In this document: positions 34,874-43,213 of the stretch, piece by piece
How positions within the stretch are numbered: the first letter of the stretch is position 1
Layout of the letters: each line of letters starts with the position of its first letter
NCBI RefSeq assembly: GCF_039503195.1
Contig: NZ_JBCJKP010000001.1
Location: 1,922,001-1,986,000, forward strand
Reading direction: 5' to 3'
DNA length: 64,000 nucleotides
From: Streptomyces mirabilis
Lineage (GTDB): Bacteria > Actinomycetota > Actinomycetes > Streptomycetales > Streptomycetaceae
Position numbers and translations under genes: made by a program
The notes under the pieces: generated by a model
The model's input: the letters and a program-made list of their open reading frames with translations, nothing else
What the model was told of the DNA's origin: nothing
The model's database searches: none

Positions 34874-36031
34874 TTGGGGCGGTTGACCGGCGGGGACCCC
34901 TCTCTGCTGCGAAGGATCAATTCCGCGGTGGTGCTGCACGCGTTGCGTGCCACGGACTGCGCGACGCTGACCGAGATCACCCGGGTGACCGGGTTGTCCC
35001 GGCCCACGGTCGAAGGTGTCGTGGAAGGGCTGATCGAGGCCGGGCTCGTGGTCGAGCAGGCGGCCGAGGAGGGCGCGGCACGGCGCCAGGGCCGTCCCGC
35101 GCGGAGGTTTCGGTTCCGGGCCGAGGCGGGCCATCTGCTGGGCCTGGAGATCGGTCCCCATCGTGTCGCCGGGCTCCTCGCCGATCTGGACGGCCGGGTG
35201 CTGGGCGCCATGTCCAAGGAGGTGGACGAGACCGCGTCGGCGGACGAGCGGCTGGAACGGCTGCGCACGGCGGTCGCGGATCTGCTGCGCCGGGCGGGTG
35301 TCGCGCGCAGTTCCCTGCGTGCGGTCGGCGTGGGCAGCCCGGGGATCGTCGAGGCGGACGGCACCGTGCGCCTGGGTACGGCGCTGCCGGAGTGGACGGG
35401 GCTGCGCCTGGGCGACCGGCTGAACCGCTCCTTCAAATGCCCGGTGCTCGTCGAGAACGACGCCAACGCGGCGGCGGTCGCCGAGCACTGGAAGGGCTCG
35501 GCGACGGAGTCGGACGATGTGGTGTTCGTGCTGGCCGGGCTGAGCCCGGGGGCCGGTTCGCTGATCGGCGGGCGGCTGCACCGGGGATACGGGGGTGCCG
35601 CCGGGGAGATCGGGGCGCTCCATCTGCTCGGCCGCGGAGCCACTCCCGAGACGCTGCTGTCGACCACGGACGAGCCCCTGCACCCGCTCGACGAGCAGGC
35701 CGTCGCCGAGGTCTTCGCGCTGGCCAAGGGCGGTGACCAGCGGGCTCGCGCCGCGGTCGACCGCTTCATCCAGCGCCTCGTGCACGACGTGGCGGCCCTC
35801 GTCCTCGCCCTCGACCCGGAACTGGTCGTCGTCGGCGGCTGGGCGGCGGGTCTGGACGGCGTACTGGAACCGCTGCGGCGCGAGCTGGCGCGCTACTGTC
35901 TGCGCCCGCCCAAGGTGGCGCTCTCCCTGCTGGGCGAGGCGGCCGTCGCGACGGGCGCCCTTCGGCTGGCCCTCGATCATGTGGAGGAGCAGCTGTTCGC
36001 GGTCGAGGGGACCGTGACCGCACGCCGCTGA
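34874..36031 (+). CDS. ROK-family transcriptional regulator
   Basis: A 385-residue NagC/XylR-type repressor. The N-terminal winged helix is INSAVVLHALRATDCATLTE then LSRPTVEGVVEGLIEAGLVV. The ROK sugar-kinase-like domain has LLGLEIGPHRVAGLLADLDG, VGVGSPGIV, LVENDANAAAVAEHW (Asp of the kinase site) and GAAGEIGALHLLGRG. The zinc motif CxCGxxGCxE that normally follows is absent. TTG start at 34874, eight bases after GGGAGG. No sugar genes sit beside it, so the ligand is unknown. Confidence 0.88.
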   Translation: MGRLTGGDPSLLRRINSAVVLHALRATDCATLTEITRVTGLSRPTVEGVVEGLIEAGLVVEQAAEEGAARRQGRPARRFRFRAEAGHLLGLEIGPHRVAGLLADLDGRVLGAMSKEVDETASADERLERLRTAVADLLRRAGVARSSLRAVGVGSPGIVEADGTVRLGTALPEWTGLRLGDRLNRSFKCPVLVENDANAAAVAEHWKGSATESDDVVFVLAGLSPGAGSLIGGRLHRGYGGAAGEIGALHLLGRGATPETLLSTTDEPLHPLDEQAVAEVFALAKGGDQRARAAVDRFIQRLVHDVAALVLALDPELVVVGGWAAGLDGVLEPLRRELARYCLRPPKVALSLLGEAAVATGALRLALDHVEEQLFAVEGTVTARR

Positions 36032-36061
36032 CCAGCGGTCTCACGGGTACGGGAAAGCCGA

Positions 36062-36087
36062 CATGCCCCGGAGTGTTCCGGGGCATG
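36062..36087. terminator. Bidirectional terminator hairpin
   Basis: CATGCCCCGGA (36062-36072) and TCCGGGGCATG (36077-36087) form a perfect 11-bp stem with a GTGT loop between the convergent ROK and GntR genes. Confidence 0.8.
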
Positions 36088-36108
36088 ACGTGAGACCTCG
36101 GCCGCGGC

Positions 36109-36870
36109 TCAGGAGGCCCGGCGCTCGGGGTCGTGGTGGATCTCCACGCCGCCTGAGTCGCCGAAGGTCAGCCGGCAGGTGTCGGCGCGGTACGTGGCCA
36201 CGGAGACCGCGGCGGTGCGCCCCTCGGCGAAGTAACGGGTCGTGACGACGAGGACGGGCGCCCCGGGCAGCCGGTCCAGCTCCTTGGCGTCGTCCGCGCG
36301 GGCCGAGCCGAGCTCCACGGCGCGGTCCTGGCCCTCCAGGTCGAGGTGCTGCAGTTCGCGCAGCACGGCACGGGCGAGGGTCGCCCCCGACGGGGCGTCG
36401 ATCGCGGGCAGGCCGGGCACCGAGGACGCCGGGATGTAGAGCAGCTCGGCGGCGACCGGCTGGCCGTGCGTCACACGGGAGCGGCGGATCGTGTGCACCT
36501 GGTCGTCGGGGCCCGTCTCCAGGACCTCGGCCACCGCGGCGGGCGGAACCGCCACCGCGCAGTCCACGGGCCGCCAGGCGTCGCCGACCGCGCCGGGCCA
36601 CACATGCTGCTCGGTTCCGACGGCCACGCCCACGCGCGGCGGGGCGACGGTCGTGCCCACCCCGCGGCGGCGCTGCAGTCGCCCTTCGAGTTCCAGCTGC
36701 TCCAGCGCCTGGCGCAGCGTGGCGCGGGCGACGCCGAACCTGGCCGCGAGGTCGCGTTCGTTGGGCAGGATCTCGCCCACGGAGAACTCGGAGTCCAATG
36801 CCTCGGTGAGCACCGTCTTGAGATGCCAGTACTTCGGCTCCGGCACCGTTTCCAGCTGCGTGGTCCCCAC
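36109..36870 (-). CDS. GntR-family regulator with UTRA domain
   Basis: A 253-residue repressor. The N-terminal winged helix is PKYWHLKTVLTEALDSEF, VGEILPNERDLAARFGVARA, then TLRQALEQLELEGRLQRRRG. A UTRA ligand-binding domain follows (DQVHTIRRSRVTHGQPVAAE, LLYIPASSVPGL), ending in VATYRADTCRLTF. This is the HutC/DasR branch, whose ligands are usually phosphosugars or small metabolites; nothing nearby names the ligand. GTG start at 36870 with GGAGG upstream. The upstream region (36890-36960) is comparatively AT-rich and holds the promoter. Confidence 0.9.
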   Translation of the reverse strand: MGTTQLETVPEPKYWHLKTVLTEALDSEFSVGEILPNERDLAARFGVARATLRQALEQLELEGRLQRRRGVGTTVAPPRVGVAVGTEQHVWPGAVGDAWRPVDCAVAVPPAAVAEVLETGPDDQVHTIRRSRVTHGQPVAAELLYIPASSVPGLPAIDAPSGATLARAVLRELQHLDLEGQDRAVELGSARADDAKELDRLPGAPVLVVTTRYFAEGRTAAVSVATYRADTCRLTFGDSGGVEIHHDPERRAS

Positions 36871-37068
36871 CCTGTCCTCCGCAATCGCCGTGGCCCGGCG
36901 GCGTTTTAGCGCCCTTGTTTATTAAAGGTTCTTGCACTATCCCTGCGACCATAGGGCCGCCCCCACCCTTGGTCAAGACCAATCCTCGATCCCTTACGGA
37001 TTGCGGAGGCGTCTTGCCGCACAGCGTTCACAGGGCGTTCGCGCGGGGCGATGTTCGTGACACAACGT

Positions 37069-37101
37069 CGAAAGCCCCCGTCCAGAAGACGGGGGCTTTC
37101 G
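37069..37101. terminator. Strong hairpin terminator after the ECF sigma gene
   Basis: CGAAAGCCCCCGTC (37069-37082) and GACGGGGGCTTTCG (37088-37101) form a perfect 14-bp stem with a CAGAA loop, just beyond the minus-strand sigma-factor stop at 37126. Confidence 0.85.
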
Positions 37102-37125
37102 AGGGGCATGAGGGGAGCGCAGTGG

Positions 37126-38010
37126 CTACTGGTTGCCCAGGGACACCAGCTTCTCGGGATTGCGCACGATGTAGATGCACTGGATCCGGCCGTCCACGAC
37201 GTCCAGTTGGACGGTGCTGTCGGGCTTGCCGCCGGAGAGGACGAGGAGCGCGGCGCCTCCGTTGAGCTCCAGGGAGCGGTACGACGGGTCGGGAACACCC
37301 TGCTGGGCGACGGCGTACAGGAAGCGGCCCACCTTGTCGGCGGTTTCGATGACCCGCAGCGGCGCCTTCGACAGTCCGCCGCTGTCGCCGATCAGGCGGA
37401 CGTCCGGGGCCAGCAGGGCCATGAGCCCCTCCAGGTCTCCTCCGGCCGCCGCCGCGAGGAACCGCTCGGTCAGGTCGCGGCGTTCGGCCGGGTCGACCTC
37501 GTAGCGCGGGCGTCGCTCCTCGACGTGTTTGCGCGCCCGCCCGGCGAGTTGGCGCACGGCGGGCTCGCCCCGGTCGAGGACGGCGGCGATGTCCGCGTAC
37601 GGGTAGCCGAACGCCTCTCTGAGGACGAACACCGCGCGTTCCAGGGGCGACAGGGACTCCAGGACGACGAGGACGGCGAGCGAGACGGAGTCCGCGAGCA
37701 CGGCCCGCTCGGCGGTGTCGGGGGCGGTGCCTCCGAAGTCGGTGACGTACGGCTCGGGAAGCCACGGTCCCACGTACGCCTCGTTGCGCGACCGCACCTG
37801 GCGCAGTCGGTCGACGGCGAGCCGGGTGGCGATGCGCACCAGGTAGGCGCGTGGTTCGCGCACCTCGGTGCGGTCGGCGCCGGACCAGCGCAGCCAGGCC
37901 TCCTGGACGACGTCCTCGGCGTCGGCCACCCGTCCCAGCATGCGGTAGGCGACGCCCATCAGGACGGGGCGGTGCTCTTCGAAGACCTCGGTCGCGGTGT
38001 CGATGGTCAC
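37126..38010 (-). CDS. ECF41-type (SigJ-like) RNA polymerase sigma factor with SnoaL-like C-terminal domain
   Basis: A 294-residue sigma factor. Region 2 is HRPVLMGVAYRMLGRVADAE then DVVQEAWLRW. The linker contains GPWLPEPYVTD, carrying the WLPEP motif diagnostic of ECF41. Region 4 is LSPLERAVFVLREAFGYPYA with the HTH IAAVLDRGEPAVRQLAGRAR. The roughly 110-residue SnoaL/NTF2-like extension has GDSGGLSKAPLRVI (the DGGGK-type motif) and ends IVRNPEKLVSLG (NPxKL). In ECF41 this extension acts as a built-in regulator in place of an anti-sigma factor. GTG start 38010. Divergent from an alpha/beta hydrolase gene; the usual COE partner gene is not adjacent. Confidence 0.93.
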   Translation of the reverse strand: MTIDTATEVFEEHRPVLMGVAYRMLGRVADAEDVVQEAWLRWSGADRTEVREPRAYLVRIATRLAVDRLRQVRSRNEAYVGPWLPEPYVTDFGGTAPDTAERAVLADSVSLAVLVVLESLSPLERAVFVLREAFGYPYADIAAVLDRGEPAVRQLAGRARKHVEERRPRYEVDPAERRDLTERFLAAAAGGDLEGLMALLAPDVRLIGDSGGLSKAPLRVIETADKVGRFLYAVAQQGVPDPSYRSLELNGGAALLVLSGGKPDSTVQLDVVDGRIQCIYIVRNPEKLVSLGNQ

Positions 38011-38086
38011 GGCCCCATCCCATCCCGGCGCATCCCGCCGTGTCCAGGCGGCGCCGGTGAACGCGTCGGTCTCGTGACCACCGGGG

Positions 38087-38102
38087 GCTACCCGTCGGTA
38101 GC
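38087..38102. promoter_or_regulatory. Palindrome in the sigma/hydrolase intergenic region
   Basis: GCTACC (38087-38092), CGTC, GGTAGC (38097-38102) is a perfect 6-4-6 inverted repeat, 77 bases upstream of the sigma start and 64 upstream of the hydrolase start. It could be an operator or a small hairpin. TGACAAG at 38109 and CGTC at 38134 loosely resemble ECF41 promoter elements, but the spacing is not the published 16 bases. Confidence 0.35.
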
Positions 38103-38165
38103 AGTTGCTGACAAGCTGTCTACGAAGACGGTTCGTCAACGTGCCACCAGACGAGGAGCAGCATC

Positions 38166-38996
38166 ATGTCCGCCACGGTCTCCTTCAGCCTTCCCTCCGC
38201 GCACGGTCCGCGGACCGTGACCCTGTCCTACGCGCGCGTGGGCACCGGCGAACCGCTGCTCCTGCTGCACGGCATCGGCCACCACCGGCAGGCCTGGGAC
38301 CCGGTCGTGCACATCCTGGCCGCCGAACGCGAGGTGATAGCCGTCGACCTGCCCGGGTTCGGCGAGTCCCCGGCGCTGCCCGACGGGCTCAGGCACGACC
38401 TCGGGACGGTGGTGCCCACGCTCGGCGCGCTGTGCGAGGCGCTGGAGATCGAGCGTCCGCACGTGGCGGGCAACTCCCTGGGCGGCCTGCTGGCCCTGGA
38501 GTTGGGCCGCGAGAAGCTCGTACGGTCCGTCACCGCGATCTCGCCCGCCGGGTTCTGGTCGCCGGCCGAGCGGCGTTACGCCTTCGGCGTGCTGCTCGCG
38601 ATGCGGCAGGGCGCGCGGCGCCTGCCGCTCCCGGTGATCGAGCGGCTCTCCCGCTCGGCGGCCGGGCGGGCCGCCCTGACCAGCACCATCTACGCCCGGC
38701 CCGGCCGCCGTTCACCCGAGGCCGTGGTCGCCGAGACCCTCGCGCTGGCCCGCGCCGAGGGCTTCGCCGACACCCTCCGGGCCGGCACCACCGTCCAGTT
38801 CACGGACGACATCCCGGGGCTGCCCGTCACCGTGGCCTGGGGCACCCGGGACCGGCTGCTGGTGCGCCGCCAGGGAATCCGGGCCAAGCACATCATTCCC
38901 CGGGCCCGGCTGGTGCGGCTGCCGGGCTGCGGTCACGTCCCGATGAACGACGACCCGGCGCTCGTCGCCCGTGTGATTCTCGACGGCAGCCGCTGA
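38166..38996 (+). CDS. Alpha/beta hydrolase
   Basis: A 276-residue enzyme. The oxyanion motif is LLLLHGIGHHRQAWD, strand 4 VIAVDLPGFGESP, the nucleophile elbow AGNSLGG, the acid VTVAWGTRDRLL and the His GCGHVPMND. No signal peptide, so cytosolic. Haloperoxidase/esterase-like; substrate unknown. ATG 38166 follows GAGGAG. It is divergent from the ECF41 sigma gene and could be one of its targets, in place of the COE-type enzymes that sigma group usually controls. Confidence 0.87.
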   Translation: MSATVSFSLPSAHGPRTVTLSYARVGTGEPLLLLHGIGHHRQAWDPVVHILAAEREVIAVDLPGFGESPALPDGLRHDLGTVVPTLGALCEALEIERPHVAGNSLGGLLALELGREKLVRSVTAISPAGFWSPAERRYAFGVLLAMRQGARRLPLPVIERLSRSAAGRAALTSTIYARPGRRSPEAVVAETLALARAEGFADTLRAGTTVQFTDDIPGLPVTVAWGTRDRLLVRRQGIRAKHIIPRARLVRLPGCGHVPMNDDPALVARVILDGSR

Positions 38997-39887
38997 CCGA
39001 CGCCGGCTGGGGCGCCACGCGCCGGAGCCCAGGACGACGCCCGCGCCGACCAGGGCGCTGCCCGCGGCCTGTGCGGCGCCGTACGCGCCGGTGCCGACCA
39101 GCGGCGCCGTGCAGGCCGCGGCGACGGGGATGAGCCCGGAGAAGAGCGTGGCGCGCTCCGCGCCGATGCGCTGCATGCCCATGTACCAGCACACGAAGCC
39201 GACGACCGTGACGACCGCCGCCTGCCACAACAGCGCGGCGGCCTCGGTGGCGTCCGGTATCCGCAGCCACGCGCCGCCGGTGAGGCGCGCGGTGAGGATC
39301 CCGGCCACCGCCGACTCGACCGCGGCGATCCCGCAGACGGTGGCCGACAGCAGCCGGGGGCCGAGCGGGCGCAGCACGGGTACGGCGAGCACCGCGAAGC
39401 CCACCTCGCCCGCGAGCGCGCACACGGAGTACGCGATCCCCGTGCCGTCGGCGCGGCCCCAGCCCTGGACCGTGAAGGCGCCCACCGCGACGAGCGACGC
39501 CCCGTACAGGACCGGGGGCTGGGGCCGGCGGCCCTCAAGGAGGGGGACGACAACGGCCACGACCACCGGGGCGCAGCCCACGAAAACGCCCGGAACGGCT
39601 GGTTCCGCGGTGCGTTCGGCGGCGATCACGGCGAGGTTGAAGCCGACCATGCCGACGGCCGCGAGCAGCGCGAGGCGCCCCCACCCGCGTACCGCGAGCC
39701 GCCGCAGCGGTGCCGTGCCACCCCGTCCGACCAGCGGCAGGAGCAGCACGCAGGCGAGACCGTAGCGAAGGAACTGACCCCCCGCGTACGGGTAGTGGCC
39801 CAGGACGCTGTTGGCGGTGAAGGAGCCTCCGACGAGGACGCAGGCGAGGGCGGCGAGCAGCGACCCGCGGAGGGGGGTGGTGTTCAT
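38712..39887 (-). CDS. EamA-family (DMT) transporter, C-terminus runs on across the convergent hydrolase gene
   Basis: A ten-helix drug/metabolite exporter (LLAALACVLVGGSFTANSVL at the start, GVFVGCAPVVVAVVVPLLEG, GFVCWYMGMQRIGAERATLF, ALVGAGVVLGSG at the end). Helices finish near residue 300 (about 38987), where the family normally ends. No stop follows; the frame continues 91 residues to 38712 as antisense of the alpha/beta hydrolase. Either the stop was lost or a frameshift hides it. ATG 39887. Divergent from a MocR-type regulator, the usual arrangement for regulator-controlled EamA exporters. Confidence 0.85.
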   Translation of the reverse strand: MNTTPLRGSLLAALACVLVGGSFTANSVLGHYPYAGGQFLRYGLACVLLLPLVGRGGTAPLRRLAVRGWGRLALLAAVGMVGFNLAVIAAERTAEPAVPGVFVGCAPVVVAVVVPLLEGRRPQPPVLYGASLVAVGAFTVQGWGRADGTGIAYSVCALAGEVGFAVLAVPVLRPLGPRLLSATVCGIAAVESAVAGILTARLTGGAWLRIPDATEAAALLWQAAVVTVVGFVCWYMGMQRIGAERATLFSGLIPVAAACTAPLVGTGAYGAAQAAGSALVGAGVVLGSGAWRPSRRRSAAAVENHTGDERRVVVHRDVTAARQPHQPGPGNDVLGPDSLAAHQQPVPGAPGHGDGQPRDVVRELDGGAGPEGVGEALGAGQREGLGDHGLG

Positions 39888-39954
39888 GACGGTGACGCTA
39901 CGAAGCACGGCGGTCCGGTTTAAGGTCCACTTTCATGACGCCATCGGGGACCAC
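39888..39954. promoter_or_regulatory. Shared promoter region of the EamA and MocR genes with direct repeats
   Basis: GGTCC occurs at 39912-39916 and 39924-39928 (12-bp spacing), and TTCATGACG at 39883-39891 and 39932-39940 (49-bp spacing). MocR-type regulators often bind directly repeated short motifs in such divergent regions; binding here is an inference. Confidence 0.4.
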
Positions 39955-41355
39955 ATGACGCCGTCGGGGGCCGCCTGGGAGCTGCTCGTGCCGGCCGCTT
40001 CGGCACCGGCACGCGCGCGTGGGCGCGGTTTGCAGGCCGCGCTGCGCGAGGCGGTCCGCACGGGGCGGCTCGCGCCGGGCACCCGGCTGCCGTCCAGCCG
40101 CGAGCTCGCCGCCGACCTCGGGGTGTCGCGGGGGCTGGTCACGGAGGCGTACGAGCAGTTGACCGCGGAGGGGTACCTGCGCAGCGACCGGGGCGCGGGG
40201 ACCTGGGTCGGCGGCGCCGCCCGGGCGGCCCACCCGCGCGCGCGTGACCTCGCACCGCGCCCCGCCGGGGCCCGCGCCGACTTCCTTCCCGGGACACCGG
40301 ATCTGTCGCTGTTCCCGCGCGCCGCCTGGGCGGCCGCCCAGCGCGGGGTCCTCGCCGAACTGCCCCACCAAGCGCTCGGTTACCCGGATCCGCGCGGTCT
40401 GCCCCGGCTGCGCACCGCCCTCGCCGAACTGCTCGCACGGCGCCGCGGCGTGGTCGCGGACCCCGAGCGCGTCATCGTGGTCTCCGGGGTCGCGCAGGCG
40501 ACGACCCTGCTCGGATTCGTGCTCCACGCGCGCGGGGTGCGCGCGATCGGCGTCGAGGACCCCGGAAGCCCGGAGCACGGCGCTCTCTACGCCTCGGCCG
40601 GCCTCGACGCCGTGGCGCTGCCGCTGGACGGCGAAGGGCTGGCCACCGGGCCGCTGAAGGAGTCGGGCGTACGGGCGGTGGTGACCACGCCCGCCCACCA
40701 GTTCCCGTCGGGGATCGCCTACTCGGCGCGGCGCCGCACGGAACTCCTCGACTGGGCGCGCTCGGTGGACGGTCTGGTGGTCGAGGACGACTACGACGGG
40801 GACTTCCGCTACGACCGTGCTCCCGTGGGGGCGCTTCAAGGGCTCGATCCCGAGCGCGTCGCCTACACGGGGTCGGTCAGCAAGTCTCTCGCGCCCGGGC
40901 TGCGGCTCGGCTGGCTGCTGGTACCGGCGGCGCTCGCCGAGGAGGTCGTCGAGCGCAAGCGCACCATGGACCTGGGGAACCCCGTCGTGGACCAGGCGCT
41001 CCTGGCCCGCTTCGTGGAACGGGGCGACTACGACCGGCAGCTGCGCCGCTGCCAGCGCGCCTACCGGGAACGGCGCGACACCCTCGTGTCCGCGCTGGAG
41101 GAGCACTTTCCCGGTACCGAGGTGTCCGGGATCGCGGCGGGACTGCATGTCATCGCCGTGCTGCCCGGGAGGTACGGGCCGCCGGAGTACTTCCTGGAGC
41201 GAACCGCGGCGGCGGGGGTGGCCGTGCGCCCACTGACGGACTACGGACGGACGGTCGAGCGCGCCGACGTACGTCTGGTGCTCGGTTACGCCCACCAGTC
41301 CCCCGCGCGGATCCGCGACGGCGTACGTCTGATGGCGCAGGCGCTGCGCGCCTGA
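39955..41355 (+). CDS. MocR-type GntR/aminotransferase regulator
   Basis: A 466-residue fusion. An N-terminal GntR winged helix (LQAALREAVRTGRLAPGTRL, PSSRELAADLGVSRGLVTEA, YEQLTAEGYLRSDRGAGTWV) precedes a fold-type I aminotransferase-like domain. The latter has FLPGTPDLSLFPRAAW, ALGYPDPRGLPRLRTALA, VSGVAQATTLL, VVEDDYDGDFRYD and the PLP lysine in YTGSVSKSLAPGLRLGW. PdxR- and GabR-type proteins share this plan. ATG 39955 is adopted; an upstream in-frame start is possible. It probably senses a PLP adduct and controls the divergent EamA exporter. Confidence 0.92.
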   Translation: MTPSGAAWELLVPAASAPARARGRGLQAALREAVRTGRLAPGTRLPSSRELAADLGVSRGLVTEAYEQLTAEGYLRSDRGAGTWVGGAARAAHPRARDLAPRPAGARADFLPGTPDLSLFPRAAWAAAQRGVLAELPHQALGYPDPRGLPRLRTALAELLARRRGVVADPERVIVVSGVAQATTLLGFVLHARGVRAIGVEDPGSPEHGALYASAGLDAVALPLDGEGLATGPLKESGVRAVVTTPAHQFPSGIAYSARRRTELLDWARSVDGLVVEDDYDGDFRYDRAPVGALQGLDPERVAYTGSVSKSLAPGLRLGWLLVPAALAEEVVERKRTMDLGNPVVDQALLARFVERGDYDRQLRRCQRAYRERRDTLVSALEEHFPGTEVSGIAAGLHVIAVLPGRYGPPEYFLERTAAAGVAVRPLTDYGRTVERADVRLVLGYAHQSPARIRDGVRLMAQALRA

Positions 41356-41452
41356 CCACTGAAGAAGCGTCCGGGTGAGTGGGAAACCGGGGCATCCGTG
41401 GGACGTGCGCGCTCGGGGGCGGACGTCGCTGCCCCTGTCGACGGGGCCAGTT

Positions 41453-41474
41453 GTTCACTTGTGGTTTCCGTGTG
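41453..41474 (+). promoter_or_regulatory. Candidate PHO box (PhoP site) upstream of phoD
   Basis: GTTCACTTGTG (41453-41463) followed directly by GTTTCCGTGTG (41464-41474) is a pair of 11-bp direct repeat units. It follows the GTTCAC-type pattern described for PhoP in Streptomyces. It ends 73 bases before the phoD start. The first unit is a strong match; the second is weaker. Confidence 0.6.
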
Positions 41475-41547
41475 CGCTGCGGCGCACCCGTAGTTGTGGC
41501 TGGGCACATCGCCCGACTCCTTCGACTCCGTCCCTGGAGGCGCATTC

Positions 41548-43146
41548 ATGTCACACCGCCCGCAAAGCCCTCTCCCCCTCCCCGGTCGCCGCGGCGTCCT
41601 GCGCGGATCCCTCGCCGCCTCCGCGGCCCTGGCCCTGCCCACCGCACTCGGCTCGGCCCCGGCGTTCGCGCTGTCCGGACGGCCCGAGGCGGGGTGGGGT
41701 GTCCAGGCCGGAGACGTGAGCGCGCACTCCGGCCTGGTGTGGGTCCGCTCGGACCGCCCCGCCCGGATGATCGTCGAGACGTCCGCGACCGAGTCCTTCC
41801 GCAACCCGCGCAGATGGCACGGTCCGCTGCTCGGCGCGGACTCCGACTTCACCGGTACGACACGGCTGCACGGACTGCCCTCCGGCGAGCAGATCCACTA
41901 CCGCGTGCTGCTGGCCGACCCCGACGATCCGCGCCGTACGGGCGAGCCGGTGACCGGCACCTTCCGTACCCCGCCCGCGAAGCGGCGCCACGGCGTCCGG
42001 TTCGTCTGGTCCGGTGACCTGGCCGGACAGGGCTGGGGCATCAACGAGTCCATCGGCGGTTACCGGATCTTCGACGCCATGGCGAAGGTGGACCCGGACT
42101 TCTTCCTGTGCAGCGGCGACAACATCTACGCCGACGGCCCGATCTCCGCCACGGCGGCGCTTCCGGACGGCAGCCTGTACCGAAGCATCACCAGCGAGGA
42201 GAAGTCGCACGTCGCGGTCACCCTGGCCGACTACCGGGGCAACTTCCGCTACAACCTGCTGGACTCGGCGCTGCGCCGGTTCAACGCCCGGGTTGCGAAC
42301 ATCATCCAGTGGGACGACCACGAGGTCCGCAACAACTGGTACCCGGGCGAGGTCATCGGGTCCGGCACCCCCTATCCGGCCGGCACGAAACTCGACGACC
42401 TGGCCGCCCGTGCCCGGCGTGCGTTCTCGGAGTACTTCCCGATCTCCACCGTCAGCGGACGCCCGGACGGACGGATCTACCGGACCGTCCACCACGGCCC
42501 GCTCCTGGACGTGTTCGTCCTGGACATGCGGACCTACCGGAACGCCAACTCGCCCGACGACCAGACGACCGACCCGCAGGGCATCCTCGGCCGCGAACAG
42601 CTGGAGTGGCTCAAGCGCGAGCTGGCCGCGTCGAGCGCGGTGTGGAAGGTCATCGCCGCCGACATGCCGCTCGGCCTGGTCGTGCCCGACCCGGTCGAGG
42701 GCAAGCCGAACATCGAGGCCGTCGCCCAGGGCGACCCGGGCGCGCCGCTCGGCCGCGAGCTGCAGATCGCCGAGCTGCTGCGGTTCATCAAGCACCGGCG
42801 GATCACCGGGACCGTGTGGCTGACGGCCGACGTCCACCACACCTCGGCACAGCACTACGACCCCTCGCGGGCCGCTTTCAAGGACTTCGAGCCGTTCTGG
42901 GAGTTCGTCTCCGGACCGCTCAACGCGGGTGCCTTCCAGGCGAACGCCCTGGACGGCACCTTCGGCCCCGACCGGGTCTTCGTCAAGGCTCCCGCCACCG
43001 CCAACGTCTCGCCGGCGGACGGTTACCAGTTCTTCGGCGAGGTCGACATCGACGGCGACAGCGGGGAGCTGACGGTGCGGCTGCGTGACCTGGACGGCAC
43101 GGTGCTGTTCACACAGGTGTTGCAGCCGGGGCGTGTGGGTCAGTAA
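41548..43146 (+). CDS. phoD: Secreted alkaline phosphatase D
   Basis: A 532-residue extracellular phosphodiesterase/phosphatase with an RR-type export signal (PGRRGVLRGSLAASAALALP). The N-terminal PhoD_N beta domain (GVQAGDVSAHSGLVWVRSDR) precedes the metallophosphatase core: FVWSGDLAGQGWGIN, DFFLCSGDNIYADG, IIQWDDHEVRNNW and WLTADVHHTSAQHYD carry the metal ligands. GGAGG lies nine bases before the ATG at 41548. A PHO-box-like sequence upstream suggests phosphate-starvation control by PhoP. A strong hairpin follows the gene. Confidence 0.93.
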   Translation: MSHRPQSPLPLPGRRGVLRGSLAASAALALPTALGSAPAFALSGRPEAGWGVQAGDVSAHSGLVWVRSDRPARMIVETSATESFRNPRRWHGPLLGADSDFTGTTRLHGLPSGEQIHYRVLLADPDDPRRTGEPVTGTFRTPPAKRRHGVRFVWSGDLAGQGWGINESIGGYRIFDAMAKVDPDFFLCSGDNIYADGPISATAALPDGSLYRSITSEEKSHVAVTLADYRGNFRYNLLDSALRRFNARVANIIQWDDHEVRNNWYPGEVIGSGTPYPAGTKLDDLAARARRAFSEYFPISTVSGRPDGRIYRTVHHGPLLDVFVLDMRTYRNANSPDDQTTDPQGILGREQLEWLKRELAASSAVWKVIAADMPLGLVVPDPVEGKPNIEAVAQGDPGAPLGRELQIAELLRFIKHRRITGTVWLTADVHHTSAQHYDPSRAAFKDFEPFWEFVSGPLNAGAFQANALDGTFGPDRVFVKAPATANVSPADGYQFFGEVDIDGDSGELTVRLRDLDGTVLFTQVLQPGRVGQ

Positions 43147-43178
43147 CGGCGCCCAACTCCCGTACCCTCGAAGGGTCG

Positions 43179-43213
43179 GGCCGCGCACCGGAGTCATCCC
43201 CCGGTGCGCGGCC
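43179..43213. terminator. Terminator hairpin after phoD
   Basis: GGCCGCGCACCGG (43179-43191) and CCGGTGCGCGGCC (43201-43213) form a perfect 13-bp stem with a 9-base loop, 33 bases after the phoD stop. Confidence 0.8.
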
